From positions 1-19,077 of the forward strand of contig CAMKMK010000011.1 of assembly GCA_946413885.1 (NCBI GenBank): a stretch of 19,077 nt of DNA, in the 5' to 3' direction. Numbering within the stretch: the first letter of the stretch is position 1; the number at the start of each line of letters is the position of its first letter. A model generated the notes under the pieces. That model was not told the DNA's origin, did no database searches, and saw only the letters and a program-made list of their open reading frames with translations. Origin of the DNA: an uncultured Prevotellaceae bacterium (GTDB lineage: Bacteria; Bacteroidota; Bacteroidia; Bacteroidales; Bacteroidaceae). Positions 1 through 9,391 of the stretch are shown here, in pieces. The position numbers were made by a program, and so were the translations under genes.

Positions 1-2849
1 GCCAGGCAGGCGTGCCCGAGACGTTCTATGTAGGCCGTCAGGGCGAGGTAATGGGAGACAGCAACGGTGAGGACAATATCAGCAACATGACCCAAGGTGC
101 CTTCGAGGTAAGCAAGGCTCAGTTGGCCAGCGGCGAGGTTTGCTTCGCCCTGAACAACAACCAGCAGGAGATTGCCTTCTACCAGACCATTGGCACGGAC
201 GAAGTGCCCACTATCCTCAGCAATGGCCACAAGCGCGTATATGCCAAGGGACAGGTGAAATGTAATGGTGTGAAGTACGGCGAGGCCAGCTACTCCAACG
301 TGGCTCCCAACAATATCGACCAGCATCAGTTCGTGGATGGTGTCTGCACCGTCTGCGGTGCCTCTGAAAGCGAGGCTGAGCTGCCTCAGGACGAGGACGG
401 CTACTATGCAGTAGCTACTGCTATCCAGTTCAAGCAATTCTGTGACTTGGTGAACGACAAGAACATGTCTGATGCCAATGTTCGTCTGTATGATGATATT
501 GACCTGACCGACGAGAAGTATGCCAAGACCCGTCTGAGTACCTTTGGTGGCGAGTTCGACGGACAGGGCCATGTAATTACCACAGCATGGAACCTTCCCG
601 GTGCTGCCGGTCTGGTAGCTGCCCTGAAGGGTGAGGTACACGATGTGATTTTGCGTGGTACAATGATCAACTCACAGTCGTATATGGGTGCCATCGCAGG
701 TACAACCCTGAGTGCCCGCATCCGCAACTGCGTGGTGGAAACAGAAATCACCTCCACTTACAATGGCCACAACGGAAGCGTTGAGGGCGGTGGTATCGTC
801 GGACGTAACGAAGGTAACAACACATGGATTGAGAACGTGGTGTTCGCCGGTAAGCTCATTCAGGGTGAGGACGAGAGTGCCAACCTGAATGCAGTGGGTG
901 GTATCCAGGGTAACAACCGTGGTTCGACCACTATCCGTAACTGTATCGTGACAGGTAGCGTAGAGGCCCGCTCGACGGATGCCGCCACGTTTGCCCGCGA
1001 CGGACAAGCCACGACGACCAATTGCTACTATCTGAACGACTTCCCTGGCGGAACCTATGGCGACTGCACGAAGGTGACAGAAGAGGAATTGTACAGTGGT
1101 GCGCTTATCTACAAACTGAACGGTGGCAACATTGATCCGAAGCCCGCTGCAGAAGGTGGTGTGGTATGGCGCCAAAACACCTATAAAGACGCACCAAGTA
1201 CGCCAATGTCCACTGGTGGCGATGCCTATGGTATTGTTTATAGCGTGAAGGACAATAAATGCATGGGTGTGTATGACGCAGAGTCGCTCAGTGAGTTCCA
1301 GACCGTGTTCAATGAAGTGGAAAGCACGTTTGCCAGCTATGCGGAGGCTAATGCCGAAGTCATCGAGGATTATATGCCCCAAATCGAGAAACTGACTGCA
1401 ATAACCGACTACAAGGAGTTCTGGTATGCTTACGTCGACTTCCTCCAGAAGAAACAGCTTCTTTTGGATAACATCAACGCATACGCCACACTCTTTGACC
1501 GTGCCGAGAGCGCAAGGACCTATCTGAAGGAAAATGAACTGCTTGGCGAAGCCGCTGAATTGCTGAATGTTTACGTTAACGATGTTGTTGATCCAGGCGA
1601 GCAATTCAAAAACGGTTCCGTACTGTACATTAAGGAGAACTATCAGCTCGGCACAGAAGATGTGCGCAACGAGATTACGTATCTGAACAGCCTCTTTGGC
1701 AAGGCCATTGGTAACGGTTACCAGCCAGGTGCCGACATCAGCCTTCTGCTTGTTAATGCCGACTTCAGCAATGGCACCAACGGATGGAATGGCCGAAAGG
1801 CTACTGGCGCTGCCAACATCCAGGGCGCAATGCCTATCCTGGAGACATGGCGCAACACCTCTGACATGCACCAGACCCTCACGGGCCTGAAGGAGGGTGT
1901 CTATGAACTTGAGGTGAACGCCTACACCCGCACTGCCGGTAATGACTTGGCACGCTTCTACACGGCTTATATTTACGCCAACGATATTATCGTGCCAGTC
2001 ATGAATCTGCAGGAGGATCTCCTTCCCTTCAACGAAGCCGTGGATCAGGGGAACTGCTACATCGCCAATGCCGGCACGTATCCCTACGACTGCATCTTCA
2101 ATGAATTCTATTACTATCCCAACAGCTACACGGGTGCTGCATACGCCTTCAAGGGCCATCGTTTCACCAACCATGTAACTGTGAACGTAACCGACGGCAC
2201 GCTGAAGGTCGGCATCAGCCAGGAAGGCTCTGGCCTCGACAACGACTGGCTTGTGTTTGGCAACGTTGTACTTCGTTACTGCGGTGAAATGGCTGCATCT
2301 AACGATGCGCTGGATGCTACTCTTAACGACGACGTAGCTCGTGCCACAACCATCCTCGAAGCCGAGGTGAGCGGAAGCATGGGTGACAATTGCACTCCAA
2401 ACTTCTACGGAGGCTATCGCACTGCCCTCCAGGAAGCCATCGACGCAGCCAATGTTGCTACCACGGAGGCTGAGAAGTATGCTGTTATCCAGAACTTCTC
2501 CACCATCTTCCCACAGGTGAAAGCTTGCCAGCTGGCATACATCAGCGTACTCAACAAGATTGATGCTCATACTGATGACATGACCAAGAAGCACGACGAC
2601 GGCAAACTCACCGATGCAGAGTATGAGGCTGCCATGGCTGAGGTTGGTGCTGCCGAGAATGCATACTGGGACGGTACCTACACGACGGAAGAAGCAAAGA
2701 ACCTGAAGTGGACCATCACGGCTATCGAGAACATAGAGGCCGCCACTGAAAAGGCTCCTGTCATCTTCAACATGCTGGGACAGAAGGTGCAGAACGTCGA
2801 GAAGGGACGCATCTACATCATCAACGGCAAGAAGGTGCTGGTTAAGTAA
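1..2849 (+). CDS. Large secreted GLUG-repeat/carbohydrate-binding-like surface protein, 5' end missing
   Basis: The reading frame is open to the left edge (first whole codon at 3), so the GTG at 12 is probably internal and the signal peptide lies outside the window. Counting from the GTG, residues 105-116 hold an HxFxxGxCxxCG cysteine knuckle, often seen in such Bacteroidales surface proteins. Residues 131-340 resemble a GLUG-type beta-solenoid (FDGQGHVI, MGAIAGT, GGIVGRNEG, VGGIQGNN). Residues about 420-570 are mostly helical. Residues 580-757 look like a carbohydrate-binding-like beta-sandwich (NADFSNGTNGWNG near its start, DWLVFGNVVLRYCG at its end). Residues about 770-880 are helical and FIVAR-like. 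The C-terminus (917-945) has the form NMLGQKV...YIINGKKVLVK, a tail common in exported Bacteroidales proteins and similar to type IX secretion sorting signals. No catalytic motif is visible. Adhesion or glycan binding at the cell surface is an inference. Confidence 0.85.
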   Translation, partial: QAGVPETFYVGRQGEVMGDSNGEDNISNMTQGAFEVSKAQLASGEVCFALNNNQQEIAFYQTIGTDEVPTILSNGHKRVYAKGQVKCNGVKYGEASYSNVAPNNIDQHQFVDGVCTVCGASESEAELPQDEDGYYAVATAIQFKQFCDLVNDKNMSDANVRLYDDIDLTDEKYAKTRLSTFGGEFDGQGHVITTAWNLPGAAGLVAALKGEVHDVILRGTMINSQSYMGAIAGTTLSARIRNCVVETEITSTYNGHNGSVEGGGIVGRNEGNNTWIENVVFAGKLIQGEDESANLNAVGGIQGNNRGSTTIRNCIVTGSVEARSTDAATFARDGQATTTNCYYLNDFPGGTYGDCTKVTEEELYSGALIYKLNGGNIDPKPAAEGGVVWRQNTYKDAPSTPMSTGGDAYGIVYSVKDNKCMGVYDAESLSEFQTVFNEVESTFASYAEANAEVIEDYMPQIEKLTAITDYKEFWYAYVDFLQKKQLLLDNINAYATLFDRAESARTYLKENELLGEAAELLNVYVNDVVDPGEQFKNGSVLYIKENYQLGTEDVRNEITYLNSLFGKAIGNGYQPGADISLLLVNADFSNGTNGWNGRKATGAANIQGAMPILETWRNTSDMHQTLTGLKEGVYELEVNAYTRTAGNDLARFYTAYIYANDIIVPVMNLQEDLLPFNEAVDQGNCYIANAGTYPYDCIFNEFYYYPNSYTGAAYAFKGHRFTNHVTVNVTDGTLKVGISQEGSGLDNDWLVFGNVVLRYCGEMAASNDALDATLNDDVARATTILEAEVSGSMGDNCTPNFYGGYRTALQEAIDAANVATTEAEKYAVIQNFSTIFPQVKACQLAYISVLNKIDAHTDDMTKKHDDGKLTDAEYEAAMAEVGAAENAYWDGTYTTEEAKNLKWTITAIENIEAATEKAPVIFNMLGQKVQNVEKGRIYIINGKKVLVK

Positions 2850-2866
2850 GTATTATTATTTTCGAG

Positions 2867-2904
2867 AAAGGGGCTACTCAAACAAATGGGTAGCCCCTTT
2901 TTTT
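2867..2904 (+). terminator. Rho-independent terminator after the GLUG-repeat protein
   Basis: A 14-base-pair stem (arms 2867-2880 and 2887-2900, one G-U pair) closes a six-base loop and is followed by a T run to 2904. It lies 17 bases after the stop codon and separates the surface protein from the hexosaminidase cluster. Confidence 0.93.
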
Positions 2905-2939
2905 GATATCATCACGTTAAAGTCATTTATATGTCCTTT

Positions 2940-3060
2940 GTCAACACATTGAAGCGGAGAAGTCAACACGTTGAAGCGGAGAAGTCAACACGTTGAAGCG
3001 GAGAAGACAACACGTTGAAATGGGGAAGTCAACACGTTGTCTTTTGGGTTTCAACACGTG
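2940..3060. repeat. 22-bp-period tandem array with TCAACACGTT core (array A)
   Basis: Six copies of the core TCAACAC(G/A)TTG or a close variant start at 2941, 2963, 2985, 3007, 3029 and 3051, exactly 22 bases apart. The first three units are nearly identical (spacer GAAGCGGAGAAG); the later ones drift in the spacer while the core and period hold. The core is close to a palindrome (TCAACA/CGTTGA). The array lies between the terminator at 2867-2904 and the promoter at 3141-3171. A related array sits at 18692-18766. There is no coding frame here that I believe. Confidence 0.88.
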
Positions 3061-3140
3061 AAGATTCAGGAAGGAAAGGAACGTCAAATACCTTATTTTA
3101 ATTAGGTGTGCATCACGCATCAAAAAAGTGAAGAAAAAGC

Positions 3141-3171
3141 TTGCAGGATTGAAAATAAATGTGTAACTTTG
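3141..3171 (+). promoter_or_regulatory. Bacteroidetes-type promoter of the glycosidase cluster
   Basis: TTG at 3141-3143 and TAACTTTG at 3164-3171 are 20 bases apart, matching the Bacteroidetes primary sigma-factor consensus (TTTG, 19-21 bases, TAnnTTTG). Transcription would start near 3178, giving a leader of about 50 bases before the ATG at 3229. I see no operator or riboswitch in that leader. Confidence 0.82.
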
Positions 3172-3228
3172 TAACGGTATAAAATACAGGAGTGAGAAGT
3201 TCCACAAACGATTAAAACAAAATGTAAT

Positions 3229-4710
3229 ATGATGAAAATAAAGCACTTGACAATCCTGCTACTGATTGTGTTCTTCACGATTCCGTCAGTTCATGCCGAA
3301 AGTGTGAACGTGTGTCCAGAACCAGCATCGTGTGAAATAAATTCCTCGACTTATCTGCCGCTCAGGATGGTTTCTGTTGCATGTGATGACAAGGAGGCTG
3401 TTACCTGGGCAAAGAAGCACCTGAACGAATGGTACGGCAAGCAGGCTCCAGAAGTTGTAACGTCTTCCCGTGTGATTGCCACTATGGATGCTGAGGCCTA
3501 TCAACTGAGCGTGAGGGAGAACGAGGTGCAGGTGACAGCAAGGACGCTGCAGGGTATCCGATACGCGCTCTATTCCCTTCGTCAGATGGCTATTCCCCAG
3601 CGAGGTACACAGAAGGTGGAAGGCTGGATAGTGCCTCAGGTTACCATCAAGGATCATCCTGATCTTTCTTTTCGTGGAATACACATTTGCTGGTTCCACG
3701 AGACGGAACCTTGGGAAGTGGAGCGTCTGATTCGATTAGCTGCATACTACAAGCTGAACTATGCTGTTGTAGAATCGTGGGGAACCTTCCGCAGCAACGT
3801 TGCTCCTTGGTATGGGTGGCCTGATGGGTCGATGACGAAGAAGGAAATAAAGCGACTGAGACGCATTGCCGACGATCTGGGTATTACCCTGATTCCACAA
3901 ATCAATGCTTTCGGGCACGCCACAGCCTCACGCGGAGGTGCAGGCAAGCACTCGAGCCTAGAGTTCAATCCTGAATACCAACCTCTCTTTGAACCTCTCA
4001 ACGGATGGAACTGGTGTCTGTCAAATCCTGAGGCACGCAAGATACTGACCGCCATCATCGCAGAGATGCATGAGGCCTTCGGCAACCCTCCCTACTTCCA
4101 TATCGGATGCGACGAGGCGAATCCTCCCTCTTGTCCTGACTGCAAGGCGCGTCCCTACTCTGAGCTGTTCCTGGAACACATCAAGGCCATGAACGAAGCC
4201 ATCGCTGCACGAGGTGCGAAGACCATGATGTGGCACGACATGCTCCTACAGAGCGGCGATAAGCGCTGGCAAGGATTCTATGCGAACGGCACTCCTGAGA
4301 CAGCTGCTGGTTTCCTGGACTTCCCACGCGACATTGTTATCTGCGACTGGTACTACGATGGAGCCAAGGAGTCCTATCCGACCCTGGATTACTTCAAAAG
4401 TCTAGGATTCAAGGTGCTGACCTGCCCATGGCACAATCGAAATGGCACAATCGCTCAAGGACGCTATGCCAGCAAAGCGGGCATGGATGGCATACTGGGA
4501 ACTACGTGGCATCATTACTTCGGAGACAACCTGGTAAACAACTATTTCACCCTATCAAACATAGCCTGGAACGCTAACAGTTCATTCTCACAAGGAGGAA
4601 GTTTCATGACACATCTGCGCCAAATAGGATGGGACATGAAAACAAGAAATCCCAGACATACAGGTACTTACTACGACGAGATACCTCCAGAGCCCTTCCT
4701 CAACAACTGA
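3229..4710 (+). CDS. Exported GH20-family beta-N-acetylhexosaminidase-like glycosidase
   Basis: Predicted to cleave terminal beta-linked GlcNAc or GalNAc from glycans outside the cytoplasm. A signal peptide of type I covers residues 1 to about 23 (hydrophobic LTILLLIVFF, then VHA before ES). Residues about 25-140 fit the GH20 N-terminal alpha/beta domain, including LQGIRYALYSLRQM. The catalytic barrel follows from about 145. It carries INAFGH (H230) and the diagnostic HIGCDE at 291-296, where D295-E296 match the GH20 Asp-Glu pair used in substrate-assisted catalysis. The usual second Gly of HxGGDE is Cys294, and a CPDC pair follows soon after. The conserved WHDML segment follows at about residue 333. 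At 493 residues it is a compact member without extra C-terminal modules. Two adjacent ATGs (3229, 3232) could serve as start. It is the first gene of the cluster. The family call is strong; the exact sugar is not determined. Confidence 0.85.
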   Translation: MMKIKHLTILLLIVFFTIPSVHAESVNVCPEPASCEINSSTYLPLRMVSVACDDKEAVTWAKKHLNEWYGKQAPEVVTSSRVIATMDAEAYQLSVRENEVQVTARTLQGIRYALYSLRQMAIPQRGTQKVEGWIVPQVTIKDHPDLSFRGIHICWFHETEPWEVERLIRLAAYYKLNYAVVESWGTFRSNVAPWYGWPDGSMTKKEIKRLRRIADDLGITLIPQINAFGHATASRGGAGKHSSLEFNPEYQPLFEPLNGWNWCLSNPEARKILTAIIAEMHEAFGNPPYFHIGCDEANPPSCPDCKARPYSELFLEHIKAMNEAIAARGAKTMMWHDMLLQSGDKRWQGFYANGTPETAAGFLDFPRDIVICDWYYDGAKESYPTLDYFKSLGFKVLTCPWHNRNGTIAQGRYASKAGMDGILGTTWHHYFGDNLVNNYFTLSNIAWNANSSFSQGGSFMTHLRQIGWDMKTRNPRHTGTYYDEIPPEPFLNN

Positions 4711-4749
4711 AAGAACAAGAATCAAGTAATCACATAATTCCAATTCCTC

Positions 4750-7014
4750 ATGAAACCCTATCAGAATCTTCTATCTGTCCTGCTCTGTGCAGTCTCTCTT
4801 TTCCTGGTTGGCTGCAATCAGCACACGCTTTTCAAGAACGGCACATCTGACTACTCGATTGTCATCGCTCCTGAAGCACCAGAGAGCGAGCAATATGCTG
4901 CTGTAGAACTACAAAAATGGATCGCTCAGGTGAGCGGAGTTCAACTACCCATAACTGACCTTGAAGGCGGACAAAAGAACAAACGCCTCATTGTGGGATA
5001 CAATCCGATAACAGAAAAGCTCGTGCCTTCAGCCGAGAAACCAGCTGACCGCGACGACAGCTTCACCTGGTGCAACAAGAATGGTGATATCCTGATGTGG
5101 GGCGGCAGCAAACGCGGCACGCTCTACAGCGTATATTCTTTCTTGGAAAAGGAACTTGATTGCCGCTGGTATTCGAGCAAGGCAAGTGTGGCACCCAAGC
5201 GAGATACCTGGCATTTCAGCAAACTCTACAATCATGAGGAGCCAAGCCTGATGATTCGCGACAACTGTGTTCTCGACGTACGTGTGAATCCCGTTTTCTC
5301 GGCTCGTATGCGCAACAACTTTATCAAAGTGCCAAGTCTGAAGGAAGGGGGAACGATTGATGGTAGTGCAGAAGGCTACTGGGGTGTTCATGCGATGGGT
5401 TACTTTGTCTCGCCAAATGAATACTATGCTTCACATCCTGAGTATTTTAGCCTTATCGACGGGAAGCGCCAAAGTGACTACGCTCAGCTTTGTTTGTCGA
5501 ACCCTGAGGTTCTGAAAATCTGCATCGAGAAGATGAAAAAAAAGATGCGCGACGAGCCCGACTTCCTTATCTACTCGATGGAGCAGAACGACAATACGAG
5601 ACCCTGTCAATGCGAAGCTTGTCAAGCGTTGGTAAAGAAGTATGGAGGTGAGTCGGGCATTATGGTTTGGTTTGTCAATCAAGTAGCCGATGCTGTCAAG
5701 GATGAATTTCCTGACAAGTTCGTGGGCACATTCGCCTATCAGTACACGCGCCATGCTCCCAAGGATATCGTACCTCGCGAGAATGTAGTCATCCGACTGT
5801 GCAGCATCGAATGCTGTATGATTCATGACTATGACGGCTGCGAGCAGAACGAATCATTCGTAAAAGACCTTAATGACTGGTCGGCCATCGCTCCACATCT
5901 TTATATATGGGATTACGTCACCGATTTCTCGCTATACTGCCTGCCTACTCCCAACTGGAAAACATTGCAGACACATCTTCAGGATTACGTGAACGGTCAT
6001 GCTATCGGCATTTTGGAGGAAGGCGACTATCAGACTCCCTCCTGCGAGTTCCGCGAAATGCGTGCGTGGCTGCTCTCAAAACTGATGTGGAATTGCAACG
6101 CAAATGTAGATTCGCTTATCCAAGACTTTACTGAAGGGTACTATGGCGCTGCAGCTCCCAAAATCCGCGAATATCTGGATATGGAGGAAAGAATACTGCG
6201 ACGCGAGGGAATGCACACCAACTGCTATGCCAGCACGGCTCACCCCATGTACAGTGATGAGTTCATCCGAGAGGGACGACGCATTATGGCTGAAGCGCGT
6301 GCTGCCGTGGCTGACAATCCTGAGTTGCTGAAGAGAGTCGAAAAGGAAGAACTCCCTCTCTGTTTGTTACAGATGGATCATTCTCCCTTAGAGGGCATCC
6401 AGCAAGGCGCCGATACGATGTTCTGCAGAGTAATCCAACAGGAAGGCATCCACCAGATGACGGAGTTCTACCCTGCCATCAATGCGGAATCTTACAAGCA
6501 ATCTTTTGAGAAGATAGCTCGCGATATCAAGGAAGCTCCCAAATTCCGTGCCATTGATGCAGAGAAATTTAGCAACAGCAAGATGGAGAACGGTGTACAC
6601 TACGTCCGCTATGAAGGAGATTTCAAAAATACCGTCCAGATGATGCTCCGCGACTCCATTTCTTCAGGTACGATGCCTAACATCACGATTGACGAGGACC
6701 CAGAGTCCGATCACTTCGGTTATCACTTTTATGCATGGTTAAAGATCGAGGAAGAAGGTGTACATCTTTTCCGTATTACTTCAGACGACGGCGCCAGACT
6801 TTATATTGACGGTAGAGAAGTGATAAACATCGATGGCTCACACAGTACGCAGACGGCTTCGGGCCTCACCAATCTTGAAAAAGGATTCCATCTTTTCGAT
6901 CTCTACTATTTCGAGGATCACGAGGGACAGACGCTCTCCGTTGAGTTCTCTTCGCCTAACGGGTATAAGGGACCCCTGCCAGACGATCGAATTTTTCTTT
7001 TTCCTAAAAAGTAA
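4750..7014 (+). CDS. DUF4838 lipoprotein with C-terminal PA14-like domain
   Basis: Begins with a lipoprotein signal (LFLVGC, lipid-bearing Cys22), so it is probably anchored in the outer membrane. Residues about 35-150 resemble the alpha/beta domain found ahead of GH20, GH67 and GH84 barrels (EQYAAVELQKWIAQVSG, GGSKRGTLYSVYSFLEKELDCRWY). Residues about 165-470 match the DUF4838 core, with the cysteine-rich segment NDNTRPCQCEACQAL (C286, C288, C291). Residues about 616-754 look like a PA14 domain (FRITSDDGARLYIDG at about 674-688), which in other glycosidases helps bind sugars. DUF4838 proteins are regarded as probable glycoside hydrolases of unsettled specificity, so I name no substrate. It starts 39 bases after the hexosaminidase stop and 11 bases before the GH95 gene, which suggests one transcript and a shared glycan target. 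Confidence 0.82.
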   Translation: MKPYQNLLSVLLCAVSLFLVGCNQHTLFKNGTSDYSIVIAPEAPESEQYAAVELQKWIAQVSGVQLPITDLEGGQKNKRLIVGYNPITEKLVPSAEKPADRDDSFTWCNKNGDILMWGGSKRGTLYSVYSFLEKELDCRWYSSKASVAPKRDTWHFSKLYNHEEPSLMIRDNCVLDVRVNPVFSARMRNNFIKVPSLKEGGTIDGSAEGYWGVHAMGYFVSPNEYYASHPEYFSLIDGKRQSDYAQLCLSNPEVLKICIEKMKKKMRDEPDFLIYSMEQNDNTRPCQCEACQALVKKYGGESGIMVWFVNQVADAVKDEFPDKFVGTFAYQYTRHAPKDIVPRENVVIRLCSIECCMIHDYDGCEQNESFVKDLNDWSAIAPHLYIWDYVTDFSLYCLPTPNWKTLQTHLQDYVNGHAIGILEEGDYQTPSCEFREMRAWLLSKLMWNCNANVDSLIQDFTEGYYGAAAPKIREYLDMEERILRREGMHTNCYASTAHPMYSDEFIREGRRIMAEARAAVADNPELLKRVEKEELPLCLLQMDHSPLEGIQQGADTMFCRVIQQEGIHQMTEFYPAINAESYKQSFEKIARDIKEAPKFRAIDAEKFSNSKMENGVHYVRYEGDFKNTVQMMLRDSISSGTMPNITIDEDPESDHFGYHFYAWLKIEEEGVHLFRITSDDGARLYIDGREVINIDGSHSTQTASGLTNLEKGFHLFDLYYFEDHEGQTLSVEFSSPNGYKGPLPDDRIFLFPKK

Positions 7015-7025
7015 TACCTAATATC

Positions 7026-9389
7026 ATGAAGAAGTATCTTTGTCTTGCAGCCGCTATGCTGCTTTTCTCTACTTGCAGTTCAGAACCTGCTGTGGACCAT
7101 ACAACTTCCCTCTGGTACAGTCAGCCAGCAGTTGATTGGAACGAAGCTTTGCCTGTAGGGAACGGACGGATTGGTGCCATGATTTTTGGCAATCCGTGGC
7201 ATGAGACGATACAGCTCAACGAAGAGAGTCTGTGGGCCGGCCAGCCGCAAGACGGCAACGCGGATGCAGCGGCCTTTCTGTCTGACATTCAGCAGAAGTT
7301 GTTGAACGGGGAGATCGCCGAGGCAGATAAGTTGGCGCGAGAACATCTTCGTGGACATCCCATGCGAATTCGTTCCTATCAGTCGTTTGGCTTATTGAAC
7401 ATTGACTTCGAAACTCCCGATTCGCTCAGCGAATACGAGCGTAGCCTGAATATCATGACTGGTGTTTCATGCACTTTTTTCTCATCCGGTGGCATCCGAT
7501 ACACGCACGAGGTCTTTGCTTCAGCACCTGACAACCTATTGACTGTCCATCTGAAGGCCGACAAGAAAAAGGCACTGACCTTCCGTGTTTCATACCAACG
7601 TCAGCAGGATGCATCAGTTATAACAGACGGGGACGACGCTCTTCTCATCCAAGGGCAGATTATCGATAAGGAGGACGGGAACTGTTGCGAGGCAGGACCT
7701 CACATGAAGTTTGCTGGGAAGGTAAAAGCCATACTGAAAGGCGGTAAAGTAGAGGCAAAGGATGGGGCTCTCAACGTGGAAAAGGCTGACGAAGTGATTC
7801 TATTGGTGGCGATGAACACCGATTACGACGTAAAGAAACTCAGTTTCGACCACTCCATCAATCCTGTGGCCCGCTGCGAGGAACAATTGGAGGCTGTGAA
7901 GGGATTTTCTTATAAAACGTTGAAGAAAAGACATATCGCTGACCATCAATCTCTGATGGGACGCGTCTCACTCCGTCTAGGAGACCCTGCTATGTCGGAA
8001 CTTCCCACGGATGTACGTCTGGCACGAATAAAGGAGGGGCAGTCGGATCCTGCCCTCGTCGCTTTGTATTTCCAGTTTGGACGATATCTGCTGGCAGGCA
8101 GTTCGCGCAGCCCGGGCGTGCTTCCGGCCAACCTGCAAGGCATCTGGTGTCAGGATATGGAGGCCGCTTGGAACTCGGATTACCACACCAACATCAACAT
8201 TCAGATGAACTATTGGCCAGCAGAAGTGTGCAATTTATCAGAAACGGTGCTACCTTTCTCAAACTGGATAAATGCCATTCGAGTACCAGGGCGCATTACT
8301 GCTAAGAAAACATTTGGAGCAAAAGGCTGGACGGTAAATCATGTGTCTGATCTCTTTGGCCACACCTCCATCAGCGATGATGTAAGTTGGGGTACCTTCC
8401 CTATTGCAGGTCCCTGGCTCACCCTACATCTTTGGGAGCATTATCGTTTTACTCAGGATGTAGACTATCTTCAACAATGTGCCTATCCTGCCATGAAAGA
8501 GGCGGCTCAGTTCCTGCTGTCGTTCATGGTGAAGGACAAAGAAGGTCAGCTGGTGACAGCTCCTTCCAATTCTCCTGAAAATGCCTATCGCCTGCCCAAC
8601 GGAAACGTTTATCGCCTCACTTATGGTGCTACGATAGACATCGAAATTGCATCTGAACTGTTCCGCTCTTGTCTGGATGCTGCAGCGATCGTGGAAGACA
8701 ACTCCGACTTCATCTCCCAAGTAAAAGAAGCCATAGCTCAACTGCCTCCAATACGTGTAGGTCAACGATATGGAACCATTCAGGAATGGATTGAGGACTA
8801 TGAGGAAGTGGAACCTGGACATCGTCATGTTTCCCATCTCTTTGGTTTGCATCCAGGAACAACCATCACACCTCAGGATCCAGAACTCTTCAATGCTGCC
8901 CGTCGCACCATTGAGCGTAGACGCAAATATAACGAAGATCCAAAGACTCGTCAAGGTTCCTATACGGGTTGGAGTCGTGCTTGGATGATAAACTTCTACG
9001 CTCGTTTAATGGATGGCGAAGAAGCTGGAGCTAATGTGAATGCGCTGCTGGGAAAATCCACTCTGAATAATCTCTTCGACACGCATCCTCCTTTCCAGAT
9101 TGACGGGAACTTTGGAGGTGCTGCAGGCATTGCTGAGATGCTGCTTCAGTCTCATGCTGGAGGAATCCATCTGTTGCCCGCTCTCCCAAGCGAATGGAGC
9201 AATGGCGAGGTAAAGGGACTCAGAGCCAGAGGTGGCTATACGGTAGATATCAAATGGGCTGACGGACAATTACAGGAAGCAGTTATCGTGCCAGACAAAT
9301 CTGTAACATGCCCTGTACGATATGGGGAAACGGTAAAAGAATTCTCTTTTAAAGCAGGAAAAGCATTGAAATTGTCAAAAGATTTGTAA
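7026..9389 (+). CDS. GH95-family alpha-L-fucosidase lipoprotein
   Basis: Expected to remove alpha-1,2-linked L-fucose (or, in some family members, L-galactose) by inversion. The N-terminus has a hydrophobic stretch ending in Cys17 with a loose lipobox, followed by SSEP, so surface or periplasmic anchoring is likely. The N-terminal beta-sandwich domain typical of GH95 starts with PVGNGRIGAMIFG near residue 38. The (alpha/alpha)6 barrel contains TNINIQMNYWPAE, in which N389 and N391 correspond to the two asparagines that activate water in the Bifidobacterium enzyme AfcA. IQEWIEDYEEVEPGHRH carries the probable acid Glu587, and IDGNFGGAAGIAEML carries Asp693. The length of 787 residues is normal for the family. 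With the GH20 gene upstream, it would expose and trim fucosylated N-acetylhexosamine glycans such as mucin O-glycans or milk oligosaccharides; this is an inference. Confidence 0.9.
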   Translation: MKKYLCLAAAMLLFSTCSSEPAVDHTTSLWYSQPAVDWNEALPVGNGRIGAMIFGNPWHETIQLNEESLWAGQPQDGNADAAAFLSDIQQKLLNGEIAEADKLAREHLRGHPMRIRSYQSFGLLNIDFETPDSLSEYERSLNIMTGVSCTFFSSGGIRYTHEVFASAPDNLLTVHLKADKKKALTFRVSYQRQQDASVITDGDDALLIQGQIIDKEDGNCCEAGPHMKFAGKVKAILKGGKVEAKDGALNVEKADEVILLVAMNTDYDVKKLSFDHSINPVARCEEQLEAVKGFSYKTLKKRHIADHQSLMGRVSLRLGDPAMSELPTDVRLARIKEGQSDPALVALYFQFGRYLLAGSSRSPGVLPANLQGIWCQDMEAAWNSDYHTNINIQMNYWPAEVCNLSETVLPFSNWINAIRVPGRITAKKTFGAKGWTVNHVSDLFGHTSISDDVSWGTFPIAGPWLTLHLWEHYRFTQDVDYLQQCAYPAMKEAAQFLLSFMVKDKEGQLVTAPSNSPENAYRLPNGNVYRLTYGATIDIEIASELFRSCLDAAAIVEDNSDFISQVKEAIAQLPPIRVGQRYGTIQEWIEDYEEVEPGHRHVSHLFGLHPGTTITPQDPELFNAARRTIERRRKYNEDPKTRQGSYTGWSRAWMINFYARLMDGEEAGANVNALLGKSTLNNLFDTHPPFQIDGNFGGAAGIAEMLLQSHAGGIHLLPALPSEWSNGEVKGLRARGGYTVDIKWADGQLQEAVIVPDKSVTCPVRYGETVKEFSFKAGKALKLSKDL

Positions 9390-9391
9390 AT

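Noticed and set aside
672..2594. Long minus-strand ORF (640 codons) opposite the GLUG-repeat protein
   Set aside because: It mirrors the plus-strand gene, whose frame has clear domains and a proper C-terminal tail; the antisense product has no recognisable motif and arises from codon bias.
2940..3060. CRISPR array
   Set aside because: Repeats are only 22 bases end to end with no unique spacers, and no cas genes are near.
2941..3246. Minus-strand ORF across the repeat array
   Set aside because: It translates the tandem repeats and overlaps the promoter and start of the GH20 gene; low-complexity composition and no motif.
3691..4236. Several minus-strand ORFs within the GH20 gene
   Set aside because: All lie opposite the conserved catalytic barrel, including the HIGCDE motif, and have no independent signal.
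8424..8954. Minus-strand ORF of 176 codons inside the GH95 gene
   Set aside because: It lies wholly within a well-supported GH95 catalytic domain and shows no family pattern.
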